This document shows, piece after piece, positions 1-13,200 of a stretch of DNA of 64,000 nucleotides. Location: positions 1,391,001 to 1,455,000 of the forward strand of contig NC_092563.1 of the NCBI RefSeq assembly GCF_037975245.1, in the 5' to 3' direction. The translations under genes were made by a program, and so were the position numbers. The first letter of the stretch is position 1. Each line of letters opens with the position of its first letter. The DNA is from Apostichopus japonicus (lineage: Eukaryota > Echinodermata > Holothuroidea > Aspidochirotida > Stichopodidae). The notes beneath the pieces were generated by a model. That model did no database searches. It was not told the DNA's origin and was given only the letters and a program-made list of their open reading frames with translations.

Positions 1-1360
1 GGGATTCGTATTGCCACATCTGGAACAATTGACATCAGAACAATGGCGGCACTGTATACTCGAAGTTTAACTTACCTACTTTAGCTGGCTCTTCGACCGA
101 TGATGTCGAATAATTTTGAAGTTTTTCACATCTTTGAACCTGGCACCATTTGGTTGGCTGCAATTGGTACCTGCCAACATGTCTAAGAGCATTCGCCATA
201 TTTAAGTTCGAAAAGTAATGAGAACAGAAGGAAGATTGGATTCCGTTTCTTCTGTCTGGAGGAAACCTAAACTTGAATTTGAAGTTCTTCCGGGATCTGT
301 TGTTATATTTATACCTACAATTTTTTGTTATAAAGATATATTATTTTCAAAGTACATTCATATATATATATTTGTTTACATAAAATATATATTATATATA
401 TATATATTTATATTGGAACTTACCACAGTGCGTGTTCAAGAAAAGATCGCGTGATGTGTCTATCCGGTATTCGTAAGTCAGTGAGAATCTGATTGGTTGA
501 TTATTTCCAAATGAATGGCCTCTTCTGATCAAGTGATAAAGTAATTATAAAACTAATTTAATAAAGAGGGTTCACCAGACATTGTCTATATAGAAAGAAA
601 AGGTCCTTGAACCAGGGTAAAGTTTTTTTCTAAATCCAGTATAAATACAATATAAGTACATATTTATAAATAGGATATGAAAAACTGTTTAGAGTTATAA
701 TGTTCAAAATAGCATGTACTATATGTTCAAAAAAAATAATCAAAAGGTTATAAATGAATTAAAGTAGGTTTTGTGGAACAACAGTCTGAATAAATATGGC
801 AGTCCTTATATAAACGAAAGAATTTTTAAAACGTACGGTTAACTTTGGCACCCTGTTAACACAGTTCTCCTTGCTTTGGCAGTGAGTAGGCCCTCATGTT
901 TAATATTAGAATTTTCAAAATCATCTCTTTAGATTTCTTTGGGTTGAGAAGTAAGTTCTTTTTATCACAGACAGTAACAACATGACCACAGATTCATGAT
1001 TCATTTGATCCACAATATGTGAGGATTTAGATAGTTTAACAGAGATTGGTGTGTCGTGTGCATATTTGATGACAGAACAATTAGATTGCAATCTTATTTC
1101 GTTAGTGTAAATTGTAAATAACAGTGCTGATAATGGACCACCCCCCCTCCTGGGGTACCCCAGGCGTGTTCCAATTTCCTATTCATCTTTGTACAGCGGC
1201 TATGACTTCAGTTTCAAATACCTTCGTATTTATGCGTCGTATACCACGCAGATCCCACACTCCCATTAATTACTGTGTTAAAATAATATAACCACAATTG
1301 AAGGTTAGAGTAGGCTAAAATCGCTAACCTTAAACACCCAGTCGTTCATAAAAGGTGAAG
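1..1360. other. Intergenic, no gene recognised
   Basis: AT-rich sequence with no exon-like open frame flanked by credible splice sites. It contains a TA-rich microsatellite at about 356-412 and a C-rich run near 1140-1160. I see no domain motif on either strand. Confidence 0.5.
356..412. repeat. TA-rich microsatellite
   Basis: Run of TATATA with a few interruptions. It is simple-sequence DNA and explains the short Tyr/Ile-rich open frame over it. Confidence 0.7.
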
Positions 1361-1364
1361 GCAG

Positions 1365-1620
1365 TATTTGTTTGTATTTGTATGTACTTTAGATCCTCCT
1401 GCAAGCAGGAACTCGCGAAGAAGCCTCATTGGCTTATCAAAGCCGCAAGCTGACTAAAGTCAGTCTCTTACATTCATATTTAACGTCCATGATTATGATA
1501 ATCAATTGTCAACAACTCTGTAAATGGACAACATACATTAATCTTCCAGTGACTCGAACCGGGGACCTTATGATTGGAAGGCACCAGTTTGTTTCATAGT
1601 AATAGAGCAAGTGTAGATAG
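1365..1620 (-). repeat. Candidate tRNA-derived SINE (minus strand)
   Basis: Read on the minus strand, a Pol III B-box-like word (GGTTCGAGTC, 1551-1560) follows a tRNA-like arm. A body containing an inverted pair around AGCTTGCGGCTTTGATAAGC comes next, and it ends at the left in a tail of ACAAATACAAACAAATA repeats. B box first and short tandem tail last is the SINE layout. The A box is not clear and I did not find convincing target duplications, so both ends are approximate. Confidence 0.5.
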
Positions 1621-3660
1621 AGTCACTGAATTCTCATTTGGTATGAAAGACCTTTCGAAGATAATAATCACAATTAGTAATGTAAGTATCATAAAAACAA
1701 ATATCTATACCTAACACGACAACGGTAGCCGATATCAAATATAAATATTATTTTCGGGAAAATTAGTACTACAGATAATGAGCAACATGTGTTTATATAA
1801 GCGGCACTCGATGCATTGAATACGTCAGAACAAGAGCCACTTACTCTCTACATGTGTATATAGGGACATTAATTTTGATACGTTTTAAACCACAACTATA
1901 GGTGGGCAACTATAGGTAGTCCCCGCCGGACTACATTTTCTGTGGCTCCCGAGGTTTTCAAAACCCTATTGATGTGGCCCGCAGAACCTACGGCAAGGAA
2001 AACTAGACCATATATTTACAAACATATACTGTGGGAATGGGTTATAGTTTTGGGAAATGACAGTATAAACATTGGCTCATCAATTAATGTGGACTGGACA
2101 AATGACCCTAATACACAGATCATTAAGCTTGTTCCTCATTGGCGTTGCATGGAGCAACAAGGCCCGGTGCAGCAATAGACATGGCCACCAAATTAGAGTC
2201 CACATTGCCCAAGGGCATGGGAGTGACTGGATATGGCACTCTCGGGCCCTAGAGACTTGGAACCAGTCTTATAGGGCTCCAGTGGATTGGTATTTATTTA
2301 TTTCAGTCCTTGTCACCGGGTCCCCCTGGGGCACACGGGCCCCAGAAGACCGTGTCGCCCATATATATTTATCCCTCAATACGATTGAGTGCTATCCAAA
2401 CGTGTGGAGTAGTATTGGGGGGGGGGCGACATGCCACCTCCAATCGACAGTCTTGTTTAAATGGTTCAATGGAGGGGTTTTTACACGTTTCAGCCGGGGA
2501 AGAATTAGACCATTGCCATTATTATAGGGGGGCATACCCCCTAAATGAGTGTCGTCTTCAACCCCCCGTTGGGGTTACCCCTCCTCTGTCCCTTGCTTAA
2601 AAGTTCATGCCCCTACCTAAATCAATCAATGTAATCAATGAAATGTAGAATCCCGCGCCCCCTCCCTTCCACCCCCCCCCCCCCAAAAAAAACACCCACA
2701 CACGCATCCCGTTGAAATCCCGCGCACACCACTGTGGCTTATAACAGAAAAACGCAGTCATTTCCCAATGTAAAACAGCATTACTGAGTTTGGTGTCCAC
2801 GTGAAATAAAGCATCTTATATTTGCGTTTGGTCGATGATTAGATCAATTTACCGTGTTTTACTCAAAATAAGTTTGCAATTTGTCAAATTAAGACACGCT
2901 ATTTTTTAAAACCAAATGACAATTTATAAACAAGTCATTAATAATTCCATTCAGATCTCAACATTTCGTCCCAGATTGTTATTATAGTGTTAATCACAAA
3001 AATTGCAAACTTTGTTCAACGTCCTTTCACTGATTATTTATACGGAAAGTGGACGAATTACTTCTGTGGGTATAGGGTAGGAGGGGGGCTTTATCCCCAG
3101 AATAATAACAAGATGGGGGTTCAGAATATTGCTCAGAATACTGGCAGACGGAATATAAGAAGAAACAAACCTAGTGTACCGTACATAATGTATATATGCG
3201 GTACAGCCTTAACACTCGATATTCTCCAACAATGTTTCAAAATTTACAAAATACCATTTTGCATCTATAAGCACCTTATACATTTTACCAAAAATTTCTC
3301 AATCGAGAGGGGAAACCGTAGTAAACGCCCCACCCCACCCTCCCCCTCCCCGTACAACAAAGGTGATTGAGCCCCAAGTCGTCAACAAAGACACAAAAAG
3401 GTACTTTTTAACAATACGATAATAACTAGGAACGATTAAGAAGACATCGTGCATTGTGCCTAAAATAGAAACTTATAGCGTCTCCTTGATAACGGTTAAA
3501 TTATATCAAGCCATTAATCCTAACAATTTGTAGGCTTTAATTTGTGAACTGTGTTTGTTTAGTGACGAAGAGCTAACGCGACCTTTTACAGAATTAAACG
3601 GCAGGTACAAAACATAATAAAAAGGTAAAGAAGTTATCGCACTCGATAGAAGCGTGAACT
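1621..3660. other. Intergenic, no gene recognised
   Basis: No supported exon on either strand. There are homopolymer C and G runs around 2415-2430 and 2670-2690. The open frames here are short, low in complexity and lack any recognisable motif. Confidence 0.5.
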
Positions 3661-3689
3661 ACGGAAGCGTAGAAGAGACATTGCATTGA

Positions 3690-4125
3690 CGAGTTACCAA
3701 CTTGACAAAACGACAATTTTCTGCAAATTGATGAGTTGTCGAGATGGTAACGTGACAAAAATCAGAAAATTGACGTTTTGACGAGATAACAGATCTCGTC
3801 AATGCAACAATTTTCTGCAAATTGACGAGTTGCACACTTACTACCATCTCGACAAAACGACAAAATTCAGAAAATTGACGTTTTGACGAGATAACGGATC
3901 TCGTCAATGCATCAATTTTCTGCAAATTGACGAGTTGCACACTTACTACCATCTCGACAAAACGACAAAATTCAGAAAATTGACGTTTTGACGAGTTAAC
4001 GGATCTCGTCAATGCAACAATTTTCTGCAAATTGACGAGTTGCACACTTACTACCATCTCTACAAAACGACAAAATTAAGAAAATTGTCGTTTTGACGAG
4101 ATAACGGATCTCGTCAAAACGTCAC
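3690..4125. repeat. Tandem array, 105-bp unit with internal palindrome
   Basis: About four copies of a unit of about 105 bp. Each copy contains an inverted pair TTGACGAGAT and ATCTCGTCAA separated by about five bases, so every unit can form a hairpin. The copies differ by a few substitutions. Because 105 is a multiple of three, one minus-strand frame stays open across the array (3659-4057), which looks like a protein but is only the repeat. Confidence 0.8.
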
Positions 4126-4695
4126 AAATATTTTCAATTTATAGCAATTTGCCTATAAACTTGTGTATGGTAAAATAATTTCTAACTATACAACCCTCCA
4201 CCCCGCCCCTCCCCCCGCTCCCCTCTCCACGAAATATAAATTTATCACGTCCCCTTTCCCGCCTTAATTTATGAATGCCTAACATATTGATTGTCATTGC
4301 GCAATGCCCGGCCACTCGCCCACCTTGGATCCATCGCTAGTCGCCGTAAAGAATCGTTCATTGGGGGTGGGGGGGTGGATTTTTACATTCTGTCGGAGCA
4401 AAATGTCAGGTCAGAACCGTGGAACTTGTTTACCACAAAACTGCCTCTTTTTCTCCCACAACAAGTAAATAGAACATGTAGCTATCTCGCAAACTATTTT
4501 TCCAATGTCAACAAGTGGACTAATTTATCGATAAGGTTAGAGAAGCAGCTCCCTGATATCGTTGATCATGTTGTGTTACTATATATAGACGTTTTAACAA
4601 TGGTTACCTTGAACTTGTTATGGTTTGCTAACGGCAAATAGCTATTGACATGTTTGCAGCGACTTACGTGCTATATGGTTCTCCCAGATCCTGGA

Positions 4696-4703
4696 TCCCT
4701 CTC
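4696..4703. repeat. Target-site duplication, left copy (hAT-like element 4704-7164)
   Basis: TCCCTCTC. The partner TCCCTGTC lies at 7165-7172, with one mismatch. Confidence 0.75.
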
Positions 4704-7164
4704 CAGTGGCGGCGCCAAGGGGGGCTTTAGCCCCCCCCCCCCACTGAAGTAGTCAGCCCCCCAACTGAAATAGGCCAAAAAAAAAAAAAAAAACCTCATT
4801 GAAACAATATAGCCTACCCAAATTTTGTCAGCCATAACGCAGTGCTACAATGGTCAATGGAAATTTTGATGAATTTTTCACATGATAATAGTCAGTGACT
4901 CAGTTGTGGTGCAGGAATATGGCGGGCCATCAGTCTCAAATCATGGGAGATCGACTTATACCGATTTAAATCGACATATACCAGTTTCCCTCGACATATC
5001 ATCGATTTATTTTACTTATCATCGATTTAAATCGATGATAAGTAAAATAAATCGATGATATGTCGAAGTAAACTGGTATATGTCGATTTAAATCGATGAT
5101 ATGTAGAATGTAACTGGTATATGTCGATTTAAATCGATGATAAGTAAAATAAATCGATGATATGTCGAAGGAAACTGGTATATGTCGATTTAAATCGATG
5201 ATATGTAGAATGAAACTGGTATATGTCAATTTAAATCGACATATCATCGATTTATTCTACATATCATCGATTTATTTTACTTATCATCGATTTAAATCGA
5301 TGATATGTAAAATAAATCGATGATATGTCCATTTAAATCGACATCTACCAGTTTAAATCGATGATATGTCGAATTAAATCGGTAGAAGCCAATTTCCGTG
5401 GACTTATACCAGTTTCTAGAATCTCAAATCGACATATACCTATTTAAATCGACATATCATCGATTTAGCTCATTAACATATTCCAAATCCCGATTTCGGT
5501 GATGATTGACATGTGAAGATACGTCACGTGAAGTCACCTGACAAGGCGGGCGAATAATTGAAAATAAACACGAGCACAGTGGAATGCATGATTTGAGCTT
5601 GAATACTGTAACTGTTAAACCCCATGGGTATATACTTAGCTACATTAAAACGTAACCTTACAGTAGGCCTCACTGCAGAACAATATCATCTTTGTTTATG
5701 GTGTAACTGGAGTAGGTAATTGCATCTGTGTACGTACTGTGGGCCTATTCAGTTGCATGTGTATTCCTATACTACAGCGCCACGTGTTCGAGTAGACAAG
5801 CCCAGTTTGCATTGAGATAATTGCACGTCATTGACATATCTGTTATTTCAGCCTTATTGTTACACCGAAATCTTTTTGCAAGTAATTGTTCATAATTACC
5901 ATTGACATACTGTATAACCATGATGAACACCCTTTCTAGCTTCGTAATTTTGGAACTATTAAATTACTCGCCCGCCTCGTCAGGTGACTACACGTGATGT
6001 ATCTCCACATGTCAATCATCACCGAAATCGGGATTTGGAATATGTTAATGAGCTAAATCGATGATATGTCGATTTAAATAGGTATATGTCGATTTGAGAT
6101 TCTAGAAACTGGTATAAGTCCACGGAAATTGGCTTCTACCGATTTAATTCGACATATCATCGATTTAAACTGGTAGATGTCGATTTAAATGGACATATCA
6201 TCGATTTATTTTACATATCATCGATTTAAATCGATGATAAGTAAAATAAATCGATGATATGTAGAATAAATCGATGATATGTCGATTTAAATTGACATAT
6301 ACCAGTTTCATTCTACATATCATCGATTTAAATCGACATATACCAGTTTCCTTCGACATATCATCGATTTATTTTACTTATCATCGATTTAAATCGACAT
6401 ATACCAGTTACATTCTACATATCATCGATTTAAATCGACATATACCAGTTTACTTCGACATATCATCGATTCATTTTACTTATCATCGATTTAAATCGAT
6501 GATAAGTAAAATAAATCGATGATATGTAGAATGAAACTGGTATATGTCGATTTAAATCGATGATATGTCGAAGTAAACTGGTATATGTCGATTTAAATCG
6601 ATGATAAGTAAAATAAATCGATGATATGTCGAGGGAAACTGGTATATGTCGATTTAAATCGGTATAAGTCGATCTCCCATGATTTGAGACTGATGGCCCG
6701 CCATACAGGAAGCCTTGTTTTGGTGACTGATAAAAACAATTCACCGACAGGTGTTCTCATACGGCAATGTCGTGTGCGTTTCACAAACAGCGTGTATACA
6801 GACTAAAACAGGAATTGTGTCAGAGAGCGCGATATAATAATTGAGCAAAGGAATTGGATCTTTCACAGCAGGTAATATTTTAGTGATACGAAAACTGTGA
6901 ATTGGTATCTTCCATTCTAATTTGACCCTAAAGTTACTCACAAAAAATGCATATTTTTGGAGAAATTTTCAGGTGACAAAAGCCTCGCTAAATGCCACCA
7001 TTTTGCATGTAGGCCTTTCCAGGATTGGGAAAAATTTCAAAAGGGGAGGGGGGCACCCCCTCCCCCAGGACGGCGATCACTCAATCTTGTAAGCCACCCA
7101 AAAAATTGGCTCAGCCCCCCCCCCCTTTAGCCTCCCCAACTAAAAATTCCTGGCGCCGCCACTG
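4704..7164. mobile_element. hAT-like non-autonomous DNA transposon, host of a nested foldback element
   Basis: The ends are inverted repeats: CAGTGGCGGCGCCA at the left and its complement at the right (7151-7164). They are bracketed by 8-bp sequences TCCCTCTC (4696-4703) and TCCCTGTC (7165-7172), which match at 7 of 8 positions. An 8-bp target duplication with CAGTG-type ends is characteristic of the hAT superfamily. Just inside both ends are C/G-rich runs (AGCCCCCC). No transposase frame is present. Most of the interior is the nested foldback element at 4920-6703. Confidence 0.85.
4920..6703. mobile_element. Foldback element with very long subrepeat-built inverted arms
   Basis: The outer ends are exact inverted copies (TGGCGGGCCATCAGTCTC at the left, complement at 6686-6703). 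Both are flanked by TA, as for Tc1/mariner-type insertion. The left arm covers about 4920-5555 and the right arm about 5963-6703, leaving a loop of about 400 bp. The arms consist of reiterated blocks around ATCGATTTAAATCGA and GACATATACCAGTTTC. Inner parts of the arms (GGTGATGATTGACATGTG and complement) are also inverted copies. The right arm carries more subrepeat copies than the left. The element encodes nothing recognisable and would fold into an enormous hairpin if transcribed. Confidence 0.85.
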
Positions 7165-7944
7165 TCCCTGTCAAATGATTATGAAGGCGCTACGGTGTAA
7201 CTGTAAAAACTATCTTCTTACGAAACAAGGAAGAAGTACAAAATGGGAGGAGGGCGCTGGGAGCAGAGTAGTCTTATAGTTCCTAACTAAGGGAGCCCTT
7301 CCACAAATCTGCCTGTCAGGGGAATTGTTAGCCTTAAAACGAACGTTTTGACAGATTTTCGCACTCATATTAATTGTAACAGGCAAAGTAACAGCAGAAT
7401 GCCAGGGTCTTGAGCATGACTAGGAGTAGGGATGATGGAGTTGATTCTACATAGGAAGTGAGAGATGGGCGGCGGGGGGAGGGCGAATAAACTCACATAG
7501 ATAATAAATGAAGAAGCTGTTAAAGTGAGCTTCAAACAATACTATGAAAATGTACGGAAGAGATAGGGCAATGTGGAGGGAGGTCGAGTCTACATAAACA
7601 TACTGGGTGTTTTTTAATGATTTTATTGTTAATTGACTTAACACATGAGCCGGATCCCAAGTTTTTAACACTTTGACCGAGGCTGCCGACTTTTGGCTAC
7701 AAAATATATTTACATTTTTTGAAACTGTTCCCCTCCCCCTTTCTTTCTGTGACTGTACAGGTATTGTCTACAGCAACACACCCACACATTGCCAAAGAGT
7801 CAAAGGGGATAGTATTCTGTCTTAATGTTGACTATTATGTAGTATACACTGTTATAGTATATTATAGTATACGCTCTCCCCGGTAACATAATTAGATCAA
7901 AATTCCACATATCTGACTTATTGAAAGCAAGTGAGTTAAATTTG
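7165..7944. other. Intergenic, no gene recognised
   Basis: Begins with the right target duplication of the hAT-like element (7165-7172). The rest has no exon-like frame, and I see no recognisable repeat in it. Confidence 0.45.
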
Positions 7945-9030
7945 TCCAAGAATTAAGTGAGAACCAGAAAAGATCAGAGATGTCCATCTCTTATTTGTAG
8001 CACTCACTTGTGGGCATCAATCAGTTAATTAACTGGAAAAGATTTTACAGTATAGTATTTTTTTTCTCCAAAATGTTTCAAAATCCAGAAAGAACAGTCT
8101 TCCTAGGTGAAACAGACACATGGATGTATGAGCAAATGGGCAGTTTCTTTTAGAAATTGTGAGCTAGCCAATCAGCTCCAACCATCCTTTAAAAATTGTT
8201 ATTAATGAATAAGAGTTTCATGACATGGTTTACACACTGAAATATTTTCACAATTTACTGCCAAATCCAAAGTCATATAGTACACATGATCACAGAGAAT
8301 GAGACCAAGTTTGAGGGCCATTTGAGATAACCTGTTGACCCCTTGAGCCAAGTTTGAGGACATTTGAGATAACCTGTTGAGCCCTTTGAAGCTCAGAGTG
8401 TGAAAACTGATAAGGGCCACTTGAGTGTGTTCAAACAAGTATCAATTATATGAAGCAGATTTCATTTCCTGAATGACTATATATGGATAGTTGAAGATCA
8501 CTTGAGATCTATTTTATATTGAGCCTGTTCACTAAACGGAACTTGGTGACCAAAATAAAGTCACAGCATGGTAGAACTCACAGATTAATTGTAGCTTTAA
8601 GTTTGGAGTTCACATATTTACAAGGATTACATACTTTGACAAATGTTGACCTATACCAATTTCGATAGGGTTCTTCCACTCACTGAACAGGTTCTTTGTA
8701 CTAAGTGTAAAGTTCCACAAATATGTACTTGTAGAGTTCTCATGTTTACAAAGGTTTTACTTTGACTTATATTGACCGCAATGACCTTTGACCTCCACCA
8801 ATATCAATAGGATTTTTGTATTCACTAAGATGGTTACTACATACCAATTAGGAAGTTAAACAAAGATGTACTGTTTTATCTTTGATCTGTGTTGTACTTC
8901 ACAGAAAAGATTCTTGGACTCAATAAGACAGATCCACATACCAAGTATGAAGTTATCCACCATTAACTTTTTGAGTTACAGGGTTTACAAGCAAGTGTCA
9001 CATACATACACACCATCACCATTGCATATA
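7945..9030 (+). repeat. Dispersed repeat of about 1 kb, copy 1
   Basis: Contains ordered blocks such as AATTAAGTGAGAACCAGAAAA, ATTTGAGATAACCTGTTGA and ACTTGAGTGTGTT, followed by degenerate units built on 'TTTGACCTCCACCAAT'. The same order of blocks recurs at about 60240-60960 (same orientation) and, reversed, at about 28430-29110. That makes it an interspersed family rather than unique sequence. Boundaries are approximate and no coding capacity was seen. Confidence 0.6.
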
Positions 9031-10218
9031 TTCCTTCTGCCTCCGGCAAGGAATCAAAGCTATCCATCACCGGTTAACCCATAAGCCTGTTCATGACACT
9101 TTCAATGTTTCAGATCACGCAACAATGTGGATTTTTCAGCTGAGAGCATTTGGCATTTTGCATAACATGTGGATGTTTAGCTTGAAAATGAATAGCAGAC
9201 AATACAAAGCACTAAAATTCATAACAATGTCAGAATCATAGGATTTTTTGCACCAGGAAAATTGGTCTTATATAATTTAATACAATTTCGTACATGTGAA
9301 AAATAACTGGATTGATACACTGACATACGGTTAAAATAAGCAGGGACTGCTTGTGACATTTCCACTCATTTAAACCCACAATTATGACCAAAGCTTCTTG
9401 TACTTAAACCTGTAAACTCTTATTTACTTCTAAAGAAAAGAGAGAAAGATATTCAATTAAACAAAATTGCCAACATGAACTGTTGAAATCACTTGCATCT
9501 GTTGCCATTCCGACCTTATATAAGACCTTGGCCTTACTGGCTCAAGACGAGTGCACCACTGGGACTAAGGCCATGACAGGTTGAAATCACAGTTTACCAC
9601 TTGGTTGGGATATAGAGTAGCTTCGCCCTGAGCGACAAAGCATCTCATGTTTTAAAGAAGTCCAAACGCAGCTGTTGTATCACTGGGTCTGTGGCAATTG
9701 ATTCCCGAGTCTGCCCCTGGTTTGGCTTAGGACTTGCTTCGAACAACAATGGCCACTTGTTACTATGCAGTAAATATTATATAACCTATTGTGTTGCAAA
9801 TTGACATGTATGATGTATGCTAGCCTTTTACAGTTACAGGAGGAAGGTATCAAAACTTAACAGATCTCATCAGAACTTTAAGAGCCAATCTGTATCGCAC
9901 ATTCTCTGCTAGTTTCCTTCAACAATTAGTTCCCAAGAACTGTCACAATGTACTATTGCTATGAACTATCATGCTATACCAACGCTTTTGGGAATTTTTT
10001 CATTTTTCAATTTTTCTTTTATGGCTGCCGGGGCCATTCCTGTTTCAAGACAAAGCTGGTCTAGTTTAGTTCATGATAGACTTTATCAAAGATGGCTTCC
10101 ATGGGCGTCAACTGTGAGGTCCGTCTGACATCATCCATCCTGTGTGTGTGTCACTGCTTCCAGACTACATTGAAGGAGACTTGATGGAATGTATGAATTG
10201 ATCGCAGTTAAGGTGCCA
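9031..10218 (-). other. Probable 3' untranslated region and downstream flank of SS18
   Basis: Lies immediately downstream of the SS18 stop codon on the minus strand and contains no other supported gene. A 3' UTR must start at 10218, but I could not assign the polyadenylation site with confidence. Confidence 0.4.
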
Positions 10219-13200
10219 TTACTGTGGGTAACCTCCTCTGTACTGGGCATTCTGATTGTAACCACCATAGGGCTGGCCTGATGGCTGCCCCTGCGGTTGC
10301 TGAGGACCTTGACTGTAGTTGTAGTTCCTAACTTGTTGCCCGGGGTTTCCGTATCCGGGTCCTTGTTGTGGGTATTGGGTGGCATTGGGCGCTGGCATGT
10401 TGCCAGGATAACCATGTCTTGGCATTTGTTGGTTTGCCATGTAACTCTGTTGGTTGGCTGGGTACTGAGGGTTGTAGCTGCCTTGTGGTGAAGGTTGTGT
10501 TTGTTGGTTGTACGGTGACTGGCCTATAACCAAAATGTAGACAATTAAAAAAAAAACAACATATGTACAGTAACAATAATTTGGATACTCACTATGCAGT
10601 GAATGCACATACTAAGTATGAAATTCTGTCAGCTTTACTTTTGGAGCAAATTGTCCTCATATGGTTTTGAGATTTTAACTCTGATGACCCTTGACCTACA
10701 CTAACAGCAACTTCATGTTCAGTGCACTCACTGAGCTGGATCTACCAACATAGTATTGATTTCTTCTAAGCTTTAGTGAGTTATTGAATTCAAAAGTTAC
10801 CTGGTGACCTCAAAAGACCCTTTTGACGTCCAACTAAAACAGTAGAGTACTTGTGCTACGTAACTTGTACATACCATGAATGGAGCTCATTCAAGCCTAA
10901 CGTATGGAGCTCATTCAAGCTTTACCCGTGGAGTTATATTTCTCATGTTATTTCTCATGAGCATATTAATAAGATTTTCAGCTAAGATAGATTTATTGTA
11001 CTCACAGCCGTGGTTCCATGTGTCATGCATAAAGTTATTATTTGGTTGCATTTTGGACTTATTGTATTTGTAAATTTTTCAGGATCTGACCTCTGGTCAC
11101 CTGATATGACGGTTGACCTCTTGGAAGTATGACAAGTTTCTTTTACTAAGGTGGACCTACGTATCACATATGAATGTCATCCAGGTTTCACTCTCTGAGA
11201 TTTTCAGACTTTGTCCTCTGGTGACCTTATATGACCTTTAATCTCCTAAGATTACAACAGGATTCTTCAACTAAGTAAGCTGCTTCAGTAACAATACACT
11301 TTACACTTCTTTAACAGACTAATGTTGTTTGCACTTGTAATGCATATCACTGGAGTGTATGTAATCTGCTAAAGCATTAACTAATCAGATAATTGCTGAC
11401 TGCCAAACATGATATTTATGATTACGGTGTTTACAGTGTTTCCAATTTAGAGTGTAATGGAATTGAAAGATAGTCTACATTAATGGCTACAATGAAAATG
11501 CTTTATCAGTGTTATTCAAGCAAGGTATACCCTATTTTGCCTATCGCACACAGATGTGTCTACTGCAGAGTATGTTCCAGTTATTTGCACTGTGATGTAC
11601 CGATCATTTCAGAGATTTATGTTTCAAGGTTAGAAGAAAGACAAATTCCAGAATCTTTTTTTGGATTTTATAACTGTTATAACTAAAACTTTATTACAAG
11701 CATATATATAAGAAAATTTTATTGTTACATAAAATGGGTTATTTCCATATTGAGTATTAAAATCTGGATCCACATCTTTGAAATCTTACTCATTTAGTGT
11801 CATTGTGGAGGATTTAGATGATGAGATGGGAGTATTACTCTACAATTTGGTTCCTGGATAGTTTATGCACATCTAGATTGGTAATCAGTAGATGGACCTT
11901 TTCTTATGATGTTTACCTTTGGCTTTTCAGGCATGTGAAGACTTTATCAGATTCTATTCTGTACAGTCCATACACAAAAACAGTGAACAACGCAGTCAAA
12001 GTATCCATTTAAAGCCTTGGTTTTCAACCTTTTTTCGATCACGAGCCCAATTCGTCTTCCGAGCCGTCCTCGCGAGCCCATACCCTACCCTGCAAAGTTA
12101 TCAACTTCATAAAATCAATTTCACAGCATTTATTAGTGTATTCTTGACACAAGTGACCCGGGGACTCAATCAGAGCTATGTATGTTCCTCCGTGATCAGA
12201 TGACAGGTACTGCCCAATTAGAGCCTATCTCAAAGATTTCTTGCAACCCTCAATGGTACACTGGTTTCATAAGAAATGTGTGACCGTTATCACTATCAGA
12301 ATAATGCAGAAAAATGGAGATGAACAATGCAATAAAAAAGCAGCAAAACCGTTTGACGTGTGCATATGAGGCCCAGTAGTATTAAAGGAGATATATTTCG
12401 AATCGGTGAGGTAATTTCTATTTATTGAAAACAAATTAAGAAATAAAGAGAACGTAATAATACTTTGTGTATTGACAATAGAACGGGAGAACTGATAGAA
12501 GTGTCGGACTGTATAGATATCACGCTGTATCAGTTATTCCAATTAGGCTTCCACGCATCATAATTTTGGTAAATACGTAATACGTAGTGTGCAGTGGTTG
12601 GTGGGAGTCACCGAATTCTCTTATACTAGTCTTATAGGGTTAGGGTTGAGTAAATTTTACCCGTTGTACAAGGTTTCATCGAAGAGGCTTCCTAAGAAAC
12701 ATCATCATGTGCCTTCGCCACCAGCCCCCCAAAATGCCACAATTTTTAATCATTACTGGGGCAATGTTCGCGAGCCCACAAAATCGGCTTCGCGGGCCCA
12801 AATGGGCCCGCGAGCCCAAGGTTGAAAACCACGGATTTAAAGCATGAAACTATAAACCAGAAAAGGAAAATGTTTCCACCAGAAATCACCATTGAGGCAC
12901 CTGTCAATTTAATAGTATTTGTCACATTTTGTCCCGTACGTCAAGTGTTGTCCCGTACGTCAAGTGTTGTCCCGTACATCAAGTGTTGACCCGTACGTCA
13001 AGTGTTGACCCGTACGTCAAGTGTTGACCCGTACGTCAAGTGTTGTCCCGTACGTCAAGTGTTGTCCCGTACGTCAAAATTTTTTATTTTGATTATATAA
13101 TTTGTATAGTAAAGCACAATTTTGTAAAAAGTTTTAGGTTTTGTTGAGTAACAGCACACAGCTGGTGCTGGGGCCAAGTGGATAAAGGCGGTGACATTTG

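Noticed and set aside
1890-2600. Possible element beginning GGTGGGCAACTATAGGTAG
   Set aside because: No inverted copy of this start and no target duplication seen. The open frames at 1942-2600 overlap in several frames without any motif.
3659-4057. 132-codon minus-strand open frame with repeated 35-residue motif
   Set aside because: It exactly tracks the 105-bp DNA repeat. The open frame results from the unit length being divisible by three, with no start context or splice support.
4999-5247. Open frame mirrored at 6274-6522 with nearly the same protein
   Set aside because: Both are translations of the inverted arms of the foldback element; the sequence is simple AT-rich subrepeat.
12931-13077. 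CRISPR-like array
   Set aside because: The units are directly adjacent with no spacers, and the genome is eukaryotic. It is a minisatellite.
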